The position numbers and the translations under genes were made by a program. Under the pieces are notes generated by a model. It had not been told where the DNA came from and did not search any database. It saw only the letters and a program-made list of their open reading frames with translations. DNA of 61,263 bases. Origin: an uncultured Collinsella sp. (lineage in GTDB: Bacteria > Actinomycetota > Coriobacteriia > Coriobacteriales > Coriobacteriaceae). Location: the NCBI GenBank assembly GCA_900546455.1, contig URCS01000003.1, forward strand, positions 1 to 61,263, given 5' to 3'. Below are positions 24,786-34,800 of the stretch, piece after piece. The number at the start of each line of letters is the position of its first letter. The stretch's first letter is position 1.

Positions 24786-25838
24786 CTATGCGTTCTTCTG
24801 AACTTTGAAGCGCTGCTTCAGCTGTCCACAAGCGGCGTCAATATCGTTACCACGGGAGTTACGAATCGTGGTCTCGATGCCACGGGACTCAAGACGACGC
24901 TGGAGATCCTCAACCTTATGAATCGGCGACGGCTTGAGCGGGCTGCCCTCGATGTCGTTAAGCTGAATCAGGTTAACGTGGCACAGCGTTCCCTCGCAGA
25001 AGTCGCAGAGCGCCTGCATCTCGGGATTCGTATCGTTGACGCCTTCGATCATGGCATACTCATAGGTCGGGCGGCGACCAGTCTTCTCGGTGTAGAGCTG
25101 AAGCGCTTCGTGAAGGCGAAGCAGCGTGTACTTCTTAACACCGGGCATGAGCTTATTGCGCGTCGACTGGATGGCGGAATGCAGGGAAACGGCAAGCGTG
25201 AACTGCTCGGGGATATCGGCAAATTTGCGAATACCGGGAATAACGCCGCTGGTAGAGACGGTGAGGTGACGAGCGCCGATACCGATGCCATCGGGGTCGT
25301 TGAGGATACGCAGTGCCTTGAGAACCTCGTCGTAGTTGGCAAACGGCTCGCCCTGGCCCATGAAGACAACGCTTGTGGCACGCTCGCCAAAGTCGTTGGA
25401 TACATGAAGCACCTGGTCGACGATCTCTTGAGCGGTCAGAGAGCGCTTGAGGCCGTTGAGGCCGGTAGCGCAAAAGGCGCAGCCCATGCCGCAGCCTGCC
25501 TGGGTGGAAACGCAGACGGAAAGCTTGTTACGACGGGGCATGCCGACAGTCTCGACGGAAATGCCATCGTGGTACTCGAGCAGATACTTGCGCGAGCCAT
25601 CTTTGGAAACCTGCTTGGTGAGTTCAGTCGGCGTATCAAAGGCAAAAGCCTCTTTAAGCTGCTCACGGAAAGCCTTGGGAAGGTTGGTCATATCGTCAAA
25701 CGAACAAACGTTCTTCTCGAAGACCCATTCGATGAGCTGCTTCGCGCGGAAGGCGGGCTGGCCAAGTTCGGCCACGAGCTCGCGAATATCGTTTTGGCTC
25801 AAGTCGCGAATGTCCTGAGATTTAGTCCTGGGATTCAT
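24786..25838 (-). CDS. rlmN: 23S rRNA/tRNA adenine-C2 methyltransferase RlmN
   Basis: A radical-SAM enzyme that methylates A2503 of 23S rRNA and A37 of some tRNAs. It has 350 residues. The iron-sulfur motif is CGMGCAFCATG (CxxxCxxC) in about the first third, and GQGEPFANYDEVLKALR is the conserved following segment. The late Cys in AACGQLKQ fits the second catalytic Cys. It is monocistronic and convergent with the par operon. Confidence 0.96.
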   Translation of the reverse strand: MNPRTKSQDIRDLSQNDIRELVAELGQPAFRAKQLIEWVFEKNVCSFDDMTNLPKAFREQLKEAFAFDTPTELTKQVSKDGSRKYLLEYHDGISVETVGMPRRNKLSVCVSTQAGCGMGCAFCATGLNGLKRSLTAQEIVDQVLHVSNDFGERATSVVFMGQGEPFANYDEVLKALRILNDPDGIGIGARHLTVSTSGVIPGIRKFADIPEQFTLAVSLHSAIQSTRNKLMPGVKKYTLLRLHEALQLYTEKTGRRPTYEYAMIEGVNDTNPEMQALCDFCEGTLCHVNLIQLNDIEGSPLKPSPIHKVEDLQRRLESRGIETTIRNSRGNDIDAACGQLKQRFKVQKNA

Positions 25839-25853
25839 GGAAGCCTTTCGATT

Positions 25854-25883
25854 TTGGGGAAACGTAGAGGGTATCGCTACAAT
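25854..25883 (+). promoter_or_regulatory. putative promoter of ddl
   Basis: TTGGGG (25854-25859), an 18-nt spacer, TACAAT (25878-25883), 40 bp before the ddl start. The -35 element is weak. Confidence 0.45.
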
Positions 25884-25923
25884 ATGGTATCAGCTGCAGA
25901 AATTATAGAGGAGGAGTCTGCCC

Positions 25924-26889
25924 ATGCCGGGTAAAAGCCTAGAGAACATGCACGTAGCGGTCTTGGCGGGCGGTCATTCCGCTGAGCGCGAGATCTCGCT
26001 TAATTCGGGAAAGAACGTTGTGGTGGCACTGAAAGAAGCCGGCTACACCTCGGTGGAGCTGCTCGATACGGCCGCTGATGACTTTATGGTAACCATGGCA
26101 ACCGGCGGCTTTGACGTGGCGTTTATCGCCATGCACGGCGCCGGCGGCGAGGATGGCGCCATGCAGGGCGCCATGGAGACCCTGGGTATCCCCTACACGG
26201 CCTCGGGCGTGCTTGCCAGCGCCTGCGGTGCCGACAAAGAGGTCTCTAAGCTCCTGTACGCCAAGGCGGGCATTCCCATTGCCCCCGGCCTTGCGCTCGA
26301 GGTGGGCGATGAAGTCGATATCGATCATATCGTCGAGGTTTGTGGCGAGCGCAGCTTTGTGAAGCCGGCCGTCAACGGTTCCAGCTATGGCATTTCCCTG
26401 GTCCATGAGCCCTCCGAGCTGCCCGCGGCAATCGCCAAGGCGTTTGAGTACGGCGACAAAGTGCTGGTCGAGAAGTGCATCGAGGGTACCGAAATCACCG
26501 TCGGCGTATACGGCGAAGATGACGTGCGCGCTCTGCCGATTGTCGAGATTCGCAAGCCCGAGGACTGCGAGTTCTACGATTTAGACGTGAAGTATGTCGA
26601 CCCTGCGGACATCCATCGCATTCCGGCGCAGATTTCACCCGAGAATTACGCTCGCGCTCAGGAGCTTGCCTGCGCCGCTCACAAGGCCCTCGGTTGCCTG
26701 GGTATCTCGCGCAGCGACTTTATTGTGAGTGAGGACGGCCCCGTTATCCTCGAGACCAATACCATTCCCGGCATGACCGATACGTCGCTGTATCCGGATG
26801 AGATCCGCCACACCGACGACATGACGTTCCCGCAGGTCTGTGACAGCCTGATTCGTATGGGCCTTCGCCGAGCGGGCGTTGCATGCTAA
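25924..26889 (+). CDS. ddl: D-alanine--D-alanine ligase
   Basis: Makes the D-Ala-D-Ala dipeptide for peptidoglycan with ATP, in the cytosol. It has 321 residues, an ATP-grasp fold. The N-terminus VAVLAGGHSAEREISLNSG, the loop VNGSSYGISLV and the metal-binding LETNTIPGMTDTSLYP are all family hallmarks. The ATG follows AGAGGAGGAG. It overlaps the next gene by 7 bp. Confidence 0.96.
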   Translation: MPGKSLENMHVAVLAGGHSAEREISLNSGKNVVVALKEAGYTSVELLDTAADDFMVTMATGGFDVAFIAMHGAGGEDGAMQGAMETLGIPYTASGVLASACGADKEVSKLLYAKAGIPIAPGLALEVGDEVDIDHIVEVCGERSFVKPAVNGSSYGISLVHEPSELPAAIAKAFEYGDKVLVEKCIEGTEITVGVYGEDDVRALPIVEIRKPEDCEFYDLDVKYVDPADIHRIPAQISPENYARAQELACAAHKALGCLGISRSDFIVSEDGPVILETNTIPGMTDTSLYPDEIRHTDDMTFPQVCDSLIRMGLRRAGVAC

Positions 26890-29777
26890 TCGAGGACGCC
26901 GTATCTCCTGGAACGCCGCAGTTTGTCATCGATTCCTACGCCACGCTTGCCGAGCGCGCCAAGATGCAGTCGTTCGGGCTTATCGAGGAGGATGTCATCG
27001 TCCTCGACACCGAGACCACGGGTCTTTCGGTGCAAGACAATGAGCTGATCGAGATTTCCGCGGCCCGCCTTTCGGGCCGCGAGGTCGTTGACCGCTTCGA
27101 TACCTTTGTGCATCCCAAGCAGTTGATTCCCGCCGAAATTACCGAGCTCACGAGCATTACGAACGCCGATGTGGCTGATGCGCCGTCGGCCGTTGACGCC
27201 GTGGCTGCTCTCGCCGATTTTGTCGGCGGTTGCCCGGTTATCGCGCATAACGCCACCTTCGACCGTTCGTTTATCGAGTCGGTCAAAGGCGGCGTCAACG
27301 TCAGCGATATTTGGATCGATTCATTGGCGCTGTCGCGCATTGCGCTGCCACGCTTGGCATCTCACAAGCTGTCCTTTATGGCCGATCTGTTCGGCTGTGA
27401 CTCGGTGTCGCATCGTGCAAACGCCGACGTCGACGCCCTGTGTGGAGTGTGGCGCGTGCTGCTCGTGGCGCTCACCGACCTGCCTCAGGGTCTTATGGCG
27501 CGCCTTGCCGATATGCATGCGGACGTGCCTTGGTCCTATCGTCCCATCTTCTCGTTTTTGGCGGGTCAGAACCCGGGCTCCATCTTCTCACTCAGCGCCG
27601 CACGCGCCGACGTTCTCAAGGCCGACCGTGCCGACGATCGCGTGGATGCCGACGAACTGCCGGTCCTCAAGATGCCGAGCCGCGAAGAAATCGAGGCGGA
27701 TTATGCTCCGGGTGGCCTGGTCAATCGCATGTATCCCACCTACGAGCCGCGTGATGAGCAGATTGCGATGGCACTCGAGGTCCGCGATGCGCTCGTCACG
27801 GGTACGCACCGTGTAATCGAGGCGGGTACGGGCGTCGGTAAGTCGATGGCCTATCTGGTGCCTTTTGCCGAGGCTGCACGCCGTAACAACATTACCGTTG
27901 GCATTGCGACCAAATCGAATAATCTCGCCGACCAACTCATGTACCATGAGCTGCCAAAACTTGCCGAACAACTGGACGCCGGCCTGTCATTTTGCGCCCT
28001 CAAGGGCTATGACCACTATCCGTGCCTGCGCAAGCTCGAGCGCATGAGTCGCGGCCAGGTCGAGATCACCACCAAGCGCGATCCGGCTGACACGCTCACG
28101 GCAGTTGCGGTCATCATGGCGTACGTGTGCCAGTCGGCAGACGGCGACCTCGATTCGCTTGGCATTCGCTGGCGCAGCGTCAATCGTCCCGACTTTACGA
28201 CGGCCTCGCGCGAGTGTGCCCGTCGCCTATGCCCGTTCTTCCCCGACAAATGTCTGGTTCACGGCGCGCGTCGCCGTGCGGCGCATGCCGACGTGGTGGT
28301 CACCAACCACTCGCTGTTGTTCCGCAATGTCGCTGCCGAGGGTAGGATTTTGCCCCCGATTCGCCATTGGGTAGTCGACGAGGCCCATTCCATCGAGCGC
28401 GAGGCTCGCCGCCAGTGGGCGCGCGTGGTCTCGGCCGATGAGTCACGCGTTCTGTTTGAGCGCCTGGGCGGTTCGAGCTCCGGTGCGCTGAGCCAGGTTT
28501 CCCGTGATTTGGCGACTTCTGAGGGCTCCACGCTCTATCTTGGCCTAACCGCCAAGGCGACATCCACCGTCGCCCGTGCGAGCATGGCAATCGCCGACGT
28601 GTTCGATGGCGTTCGTGAGCTCGGCCGCCGTGCCCGTGGGGGTTATGACAATGCCAATCTATGGATTGGCCCCGAGCTGCGCGAATCGGACGACTGGCAT
28701 GATTTTATGCAGTCGGCGCATGCCGCCATCGACGCACTGGAGCAAGCGGACAAGAGTGTCGATGCGCTGGTGCAAGCCGTCGCCGGCGATAAGCCCGAGA
28801 TCGTTGTCGACCTGAGTGATATCTCGCATCGTCTGCACGAACTAACGGAGAACCTCAAACTCATCATCGATGGTACCGATGAGCACTACGTGTACTCGCT
28901 GCAGGTTAACCGCAGACTGCGTGCCGGCGGCGAGTCAATGACCGCAGAGCGCATCGACATTGGCGAGGCCTTGGCAACCGAGTGGCTGCCTGAGGTCCAC
29001 ACGGCTATCTTTGCCTCGGCGACCATGACGGTGTCTAAGAGCTTTGAGCACTTTAACCACGCTGTCGGACTCGACCGTATCGGTGCTTCGACGTCCTCGT
29101 CGCTGCATCTGGATTCGAGCTATGACTTCGACTCAAATATGGCCGTGGTCGTTGCCGGGGATATTCCCGACCCGCGCGATCGCGAGGGCTATCTGTCGGC
29201 ACTCGAGCGCGTACTGGTCGACGCCCATCTTGCCATGGGTGGATCGGTGCTCACGCTGTTCACCAACAGACGTGACATGGAGGATCTGTTCGCCCGTGTG
29301 GAGCCCAAACTGGCCCGTGCAGGCCTGGAGCTTAACTGCCAGCAGCGAAATTCGTCCCCGCGCCGTCTGCGGGACCGTTTTATCAACGAGCCGACCTCGT
29401 CGCTCTTTGCGCTCAAGGCCTTCTGGGAGGGGTTTGATGCCAGCGGCGAGACGCTGCGCTGCGTCATCATCCCCAAGTTGCCGTTCTCGAGCCCCACGGA
29501 CCCGCTCTCGTGCGAGCGTAATCTGCGTGAAGATCGCGCCTGGGCACGCTATTCGCTGCCCGAGGCTGTGCTCGAGGTCAAACAAGCCGCCGGCCGCCTC
29601 ATTCGCTCGTCGACCGATTGTGGCGTGCTCATCTTGGCCGACCCACGCCTAGTGACGAAGGGCTATGGCAAGAAGTTTTTAACTTCGCTGCCCACGAGTT
29701 CCTATCAGCGCATTGAATCGGCGCAGATCGGTCACTATCTGCAGTTGTGGCGTGCACGCCACGAGCGGCGCCGCTAG
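26883..29777 (+). CDS. DEDDh exonuclease fused to DinG-type helicase
   Basis: 964 residues. The N-terminal part (about 38-200) is a PolC-type 3'-5' exonuclease (VLDTETTGL, the IAHNATFDRSF motif, and HRANADVDAL as the third). The rest is an XPD/DinG-type helicase: Walker A EAGTGVGKS near 314, VVDEAH near 497, a Cys group (CARRLCPFFPDKC) that could hold the iron-sulfur cluster, and an AAGRLIRS motif near the end. B. subtilis DinG has the same exonuclease-helicase order. It probably acts in DNA repair or removal of R-loops. It overlaps ddl by 7 bp and converges on the WYL regulators, whose last gene overlaps it by 4 bp tail to tail. Confidence 0.9.
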   Translation: MLIEDAVSPGTPQFVIDSYATLAERAKMQSFGLIEEDVIVLDTETTGLSVQDNELIEISAARLSGREVVDRFDTFVHPKQLIPAEITELTSITNADVADAPSAVDAVAALADFVGGCPVIAHNATFDRSFIESVKGGVNVSDIWIDSLALSRIALPRLASHKLSFMADLFGCDSVSHRANADVDALCGVWRVLLVALTDLPQGLMARLADMHADVPWSYRPIFSFLAGQNPGSIFSLSAARADVLKADRADDRVDADELPVLKMPSREEIEADYAPGGLVNRMYPTYEPRDEQIAMALEVRDALVTGTHRVIEAGTGVGKSMAYLVPFAEAARRNNITVGIATKSNNLADQLMYHELPKLAEQLDAGLSFCALKGYDHYPCLRKLERMSRGQVEITTKRDPADTLTAVAVIMAYVCQSADGDLDSLGIRWRSVNRPDFTTASRECARRLCPFFPDKCLVHGARRRAAHADVVVTNHSLLFRNVAAEGRILPPIRHWVVDEAHSIEREARRQWARVVSADESRVLFERLGGSSSGALSQVSRDLATSEGSTLYLGLTAKATSTVARASMAIADVFDGVRELGRRARGGYDNANLWIGPELRESDDWHDFMQSAHAAIDALEQADKSVDALVQAVAGDKPEIVVDLSDISHRLHELTENLKLIIDGTDEHYVYSLQVNRRLRAGGESMTAERIDIGEALATEWLPEVHTAIFASATMTVSKSFEHFNHAVGLDRIGASTSSSLHLDSSYDFDSNMAVVVAGDIPDPRDREGYLSALERVLVDAHLAMGGSVLTLFTNRRDMEDLFARVEPKLARAGLELNCQQRNSSPRRLRDRFINEPTSSLFALKAFWEGFDASGETLRCVIIPKLPFSSPTDPLSCERNLREDRAWARYSLPEAVLEVKQAAGRLIRSSTDCGVLILADPRLVTKGYGKKFLTSLPTSSYQRIESAQIGHYLQLWRARHERRR

Positions 29778-30697
29778 AGCGGGCAGACTAAGGTCTTCGC
29801 CATATCGCATAGACGCTTTGACAGAGCGGGGTCATCCAGAATGTGGATGGCTCCGCCCGCTGCTATTACCTGGCTGAGCAGCCAACGCTCGGAGCCGTAA
29901 CGCACGATCACTGTTGCCGCACCTGCCCCGTTTGGCTCGATCGACATAATACCTGCCCAGTCTAGACGCTCTGCCATGTCGAGCGGCATGAGGAGCTTTG
30001 CGCTCTGCTCCGCTTGGGAGAGGGAGTCGTGAAGGGATGCGGTCGAAGGCGCGTGGCGCTCGACGGAATCCTCGGTGAGGGAAAGACCTTCGATTTTGTC
30101 CATGCGGTAGGAACGTTGCCCATCAACCTCGATGTCCCAGGCAATCAGGTAGGTCTGATCGCCATGCGTCGCGATGCGCAAGGGGTCGATGAGGCGCTCG
30201 CGCGGCTGTGCATCGTCCATCGAACGATAAGTAATGCGGCAACGAACGCCGTCCTGAATAGCGCTGCTGAGCTGCTGCCAGTGCGATCCGCGGACAACAG
30301 TGTCGACGACGCGCTGATTGTAGCCGAGCTCTTCGGGAAGGAGAGCATGTCGAATCCGAGCCGCCGCCTGGGGCTCGATCCCCAGTGATTCAAGTTCATG
30401 ATTGAGCACGGCGCCTTCGGCGGCACTCAGGCGCAGCGGCAGCACGCGTCCAGCATCGCCGGTAAGGGATATGTGTTCGCCGTTACGCTCGCAGATAATG
30501 CGGGCGCCCGACTCGCGATCAGCGAGGGTCGAGACGATATCGAGGATCTCGTCCAGCGAAGCTCCGGAAATGTCGAAGCGGCTGCAAATCTCATTTCTCG
30601 TCAGCCCCGCGCTTCCGGCTGCGTAGAGGGCTTCCATGATGTCGATGGCACGCGAGAGTCTCTGCTCGCTGGTGAGTTTACGAGCGGGCATGCTCAT
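29774..30697 (-). CDS. WYL-domain regulator, PafC-like
   Basis: 307 residues. An N-terminal winged helix (SRAIDIMEALYAAGSAGLTRNEICSRFDISGASLDEIL) is followed by a WYL domain with RITYRSMDDAQPRERLIDPLRI and a C-terminal extension. It is the second of two adjacent WYL proteins, the PafBC arrangement that controls LexA-independent DNA-damage genes in mycobacteria. I start at MSMPARK (GAAAGGAC upstream), inside the 3' end of the first WYL gene (20-bp overlap). The damage role is inferred from architecture. Confidence 0.8.
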   Translation of the reverse strand: MSMPARKLTSEQRLSRAIDIMEALYAAGSAGLTRNEICSRFDISGASLDEILDIVSTLADRESGARIICERNGEHISLTGDAGRVLPLRLSAAEGAVLNHELESLGIEPQAAARIRHALLPEELGYNQRVVDTVVRGSHWQQLSSAIQDGVRCRITYRSMDDAQPRERLIDPLRIATHGDQTYLIAWDIEVDGQRSYRMDKIEGLSLTEDSVERHAPSTASLHDSLSQAEQSAKLLMPLDMAERLDWAGIMSIEPNGAGAATVIVRYGSERWLLSQVIAAGGAIHILDDPALSKRLCDMAKTLVCPL

Positions 30698-31700
30698 GCA
30701 CCGTCCTTTCGATGAGGTGGTTCCACGCCAGTTTGAGTGCATCGGGGGCAACGGGCCTCATGCCGTCCATGGCATGGGCCATGCAGAATGAGGCGGCGGC
30801 GTCAAAGTCGCGCACGTCAACGGTCCAGGTCCATCCTTCTTCGCTGCGTGCAAGATCGCCTCGCCCGCGCGTGAGACCGCTGACCATATCGGCTTGCGAC
30901 TCGCGCGCGAACGAGAACGTTGCCGCAACGGGCGGTCGGTCGGCAAAATCGAACTCAAAGAACAGGTAATCGTTGAGATTGAAGTCTGCGGGAATGGAGT
31001 ATGCCTTTGAGGGGCGCCAAGCACGGACGATGCGGTCGCAGCGGAACGTTCTGATGTTGTCGGTGGCATTGTCCAGACCGCAGAAATACGCCGTGCCATC
31101 GTGTTCGAACATACCGTAGACGCAGACGGTGCGCTCTTTCTGCTCGCCGCGACCGTTCTGATACAAAAAGCGCAGTGCACAGCGCTCGGCAAAGGCGCTC
31201 CAAACTGCATCGACGGTGGGAGAACGGTGAATCGGCGCCTCGTCTGCGGCAGATATGCCGGTGAGATAGGCAATCTTGGACCGGATGTCGGCAAGCGGCG
31301 CGGCAAAGGCGGAGGAGCCGGCCGCAAGCGTCTGGTCGATGGCGTCTAGCAAGATGTCGGCATCGTCTGCGGTGATGAGCCCACCTGCCGCAAACGTGTG
31401 CTCGCGGTCGATCGTCCACGAGCTTTCCTCGGTCTCTTGCGCGCCGGCGAGGCGAACCTCTTTGATTACGATGCCGCGTTCGAGTAGTTTGTCGCGATCG
31501 CGGCGGAACTTGCGCTTATCCGAGTCGATGTTGCCCGAGCCATACCCCAAATCGGAATCCAAGACGATTTGTTCGGTCGTCAACGGCTCGGGAGAACTGT
31601 TGAGTACAAAGAAAAGATTGAGGATGCGCTGGGCCGTTTTATCGAAACTGGGTTCCGGCGTTCCCTTTTTGTTAATAGCGGTCGTGTCGCTTGCCGTCAT
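30678..31700 (-). CDS. WYL-domain regulator, PafB-like
   Basis: 340 residues. An N-terminal winged helix (TAQRILNLFFVLNSSPEPLTTEQIV with a YGSGNIDSDKRKFRRDRDKL recognition region) is followed by a WYL domain (ALRFLYQNGRGEQKERTV) and a C-terminal WCX-like part. It is first of the pair and overlaps the second by 20 bp. Transcribed away from the pseudo-M28 gene, it shares a ~200-bp divergent promoter region. Coriobacteria are not known for the Pup-proteasome system for which paf genes were named, and no pup or prc gene is in this window. Confidence 0.8.
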   Translation of the reverse strand: MTASDTTAINKKGTPEPSFDKTAQRILNLFFVLNSSPEPLTTEQIVLDSDLGYGSGNIDSDKRKFRRDRDKLLERGIVIKEVRLAGAQETEESSWTIDREHTFAAGGLITADDADILLDAIDQTLAAGSSAFAAPLADIRSKIAYLTGISAADEAPIHRSPTVDAVWSAFAERCALRFLYQNGRGEQKERTVCVYGMFEHDGTAYFCGLDNATDNIRTFRCDRIVRAWRPSKAYSIPADFNLNDYLFFEFDFADRPPVAATFSFARESQADMVSGLTRGRGDLARSEEGWTWTVDVRDFDAAASFCMAHAMDGMRPVAPDALKLAWNHLIERTVHEHARS

Positions 31701-31898
31701 AGAGTCCTCGCATGGGAAGGTGGTTTGCTGCCATGATTTTAGTCCGATATGGAGATTAGGCTATATCCTTGTCCGCTCGGGGCGTTAAGATGGCCCGAAT
31801 TCGGTCGTTTGCGCTCGCTCGGGGTATACTTTCGACTATATACGGTTCTAATGTGCATGCATTGGGCCTATTTGTCGGATTATGGATGTGGAGCGCAC

Positions 31899-34800
31899 AT
31901 GGCGAACACCCAGAACTATATCAACCACCTGCTGCAGAACACCGGCATCACGCCGGCATGCAGCGAAGAAGAGCGCTTGGCTGCCGAGGATATCGCTCAG
32001 ATTTTCCGCAACCATGGCTTTGATCCCGAGGTGCAGGAGTTTAATGCTCCCGCGCCGAGCAGGCTGGCATTTGCTATCACCGGCATCCTTGCGTTTGTCG
32101 GCGCCCTGCTTATGGGTATCGGTGGCGGCATCGGCTTGGTCGGTACCCTGCTGGCCATCATCGGTGCCGTGCTCTATGTGCTCGAGCGTACCGGGCATCC
32201 CGTGATTTCGGGGCTGGGAAAGACGGGCGTGAGCCAAAATGTCATCGCCTATCACAAGGCTTCTGGCCCGCTCACGTCCCCGCGCAATCGCCCGGTGGTC
32301 GTTGTCGCACATTACGACTCCCCTCGCGCCGAGCTGCTTGCCCGCGAGCCCTATGCTTCGTACCGCGCGCTCATCGCTAAGTTGCTGCCCGTCGCCACGG
32401 TTGCCCCCGCTGCCGTCGCCGTCCTGCGTATCCTGCCGCTTCCCGGCGCGCTCAAGGTTCTGCTGTGGATCGTCGCGATTCTCGCCTCTCTCGTTGCGCT
32501 CGCCAACGCGGCAAACATCATCTCCAATCGCTACATCCTTCCCTATACGTCCGGCGCGGTGTGCAACAAATCTTCTGTCGCCGCTTTGCTTGGCGTTATG
32601 GACAATGTCGCCCCCTTCCAGGGCGAGAATGAGTTCCCCGACGATGTTCCGTTCGACACCTATTTTGGTGAGCAAAAACGTCGCGCCGAGGAGATGGCAC
32701 GTGCGGCGGCGGAATATGCCGCGGCCCAGCAGCAAAACGACTATGGCAACACCATTGAGTACGAAGAGCCTACCTACGAGGAGGACGAGTTTGGCCAGCC
32801 GATTGCTCCCGACGCTCAGACCGAGCCCGAACAGGGCGAGGCTTTCGACGAGCAGATCGATGGCTTTGAGGGTGCATCTGCCGACGAGACGCTGATCGGC
32901 TCCATTGTGCCCGAGGCACAGGACCAGGCCGCCCAAGGTGAAGAGCCCGCTGCCGAGGCTTCCGCTGTCGCGCCGGCGGAGGAGCCTGTTGTGGTCGAGC
33001 CCAGCGAGCCTGAGCCTAAGCTCTATCGCAATGCCGCCGGCAACATACGCTTTGGTTCGGATGCCATCCGTGCACTCGGCATGCTTCCCGAGTCCTGTAC
33101 GCTCGATTACGAGGAGGGTGAGGAGCCGACATTCGAGCCCGAGCCTGCCCCCGTCGTGACTGCACCTGCGCCCGTTGTCGCCGTGGATGATGAGTCTGCC
33201 GCGGTTACCGCTGCCGTTGCCGAGCCCGAGGCGGTGTCCGCGATCGATCCCGCGGCAGGACTGGACATTTTGGCTCCCGCCGCGCCGGCGCAAGACGTTA
33301 CGGACGAGTCTGACGACGATTACGCTGAACAGCCGAGGCGCGTGTCTTACGAGAGTGATACCGATTTCTCGGCCGAGATTCCCGCGGCGACGCCCCATGC
33401 CGATATTGCATCCGCCTTCTCTTCGATTGGGGCCAGTGCTTCCAGCTTCTTTAAGGGTGCATTTGCAAAGGGCAAGAAATTCATCGACGACTTTGAGGAA
33501 AAGCGCGCCATCGCACGCGAGGCTGCCGAGCAGGAGGCTATCGCTCAGCAGCAGGCAGCCGAGGCGGAGCGTGAGCGTGCGGCGCAGGAGTTCGAACAGA
33601 ACGAGGCTCAGCAGCCCGTGGCCGTCGACGCTGCCGAAGCTACGACGTCTTTTGAGTCCCATCAACCGGCATCCGCTGATGTTGTTGAGGCGACGACGTC
33701 TTTCGAGCCCCAGCAGCCCGTTGATGGCACCATGTCGTTCGACGCCGCGCAGTTCGATGCCACGATAACGTTTGAAAAACAGGGCACCGCGATTGCTGAG
33801 CCCCTTGAGGCTTCCGATGATCAGGCCGCTGTGGCAAACGATGCCGAGACCGCCGATGCGGTTGAAGTCCCGGATGCTGCCGAAGACCAGGTCGTTGAGG
33901 TCAGTGCTGAGGAAGAGCAGCACGTAGCGGTTGAGCAGAACGATTCGGCCGAGGTCGAGCAGGATGAGGCCGCTGTGGTCTCCGAGGTTTCCGAGGCGCC
34001 CGAGACGGACGAGTCGAGACCTTACTCCACGCAGATTTTCACCATGCCGACTCCGGGTGGTTCTGGCTCCACGGTTGCCAACGTCGCCCCCACTCAGGAC
34101 GAAACGGTCGATTCCCTCATGGCGCAGATTTCGTCTCAGGCCACGCCGCGCCCGCAGATGAATGTTCCCGATCCGGCGTCAGTTCCGGTGCCTACGCCCT
34201 CCTCGTCGCCGTTGGCTTCGGTTCCCGATCCGTCGCTGCCGTCGATGAAGCAGGCTAACGTTGCGTCTCGCACGTCACTGTTCGACCTTCCCGACCCCTC
34301 GGCTCAGGTCGATGACCCCTTCGCGACGGCGCAGGGTCCCGAGCCCACGTCGGCGCCCGTTGCACCTTCCATGCCCGTCGCGTCGGGCGCGCAGCCGCTC
34401 GAGACCATCTCGGCTCCCGCTTCGGCCGCGCCCAAGCCCCGCAAGCGCGGTCTGGGCGGTCTGTTTGGTCGTAAAAAGAAAAACGATCAGGACAGCATGA
34501 GTGACTGGCTGGGTGTCGAAGACGATTACGATGCTAAGAAGTCTGGCCGCGGTATCGGCTCGTGGGATAACTTCGAGGACGATAACGACGGCTGGAAGGG
34601 CGGCGCCACGTCTTCCGATGGTGCATCTGACGAGGACATGCTCTCGGCTGTCGCTTCTATGGGCGATGACGAACTGCTTGGTCACGATATCTGGTTTGTG
34701 GCGACGGGTGCCTCGGATTGTGATGGCGCCGGCATGAAGGCGTTCTTGGCCTCGCATCGCGATAAGCTCCGCGGCGTATTCTTCATCAATCTTGAATCCG

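Noticed and set aside
31848..33923. 691-codon frame antisense to the pseudo-M28 gene
   Set aside because: Arises from the biased codon use of the acidic insert on the opposite strand; composition not protein-like.
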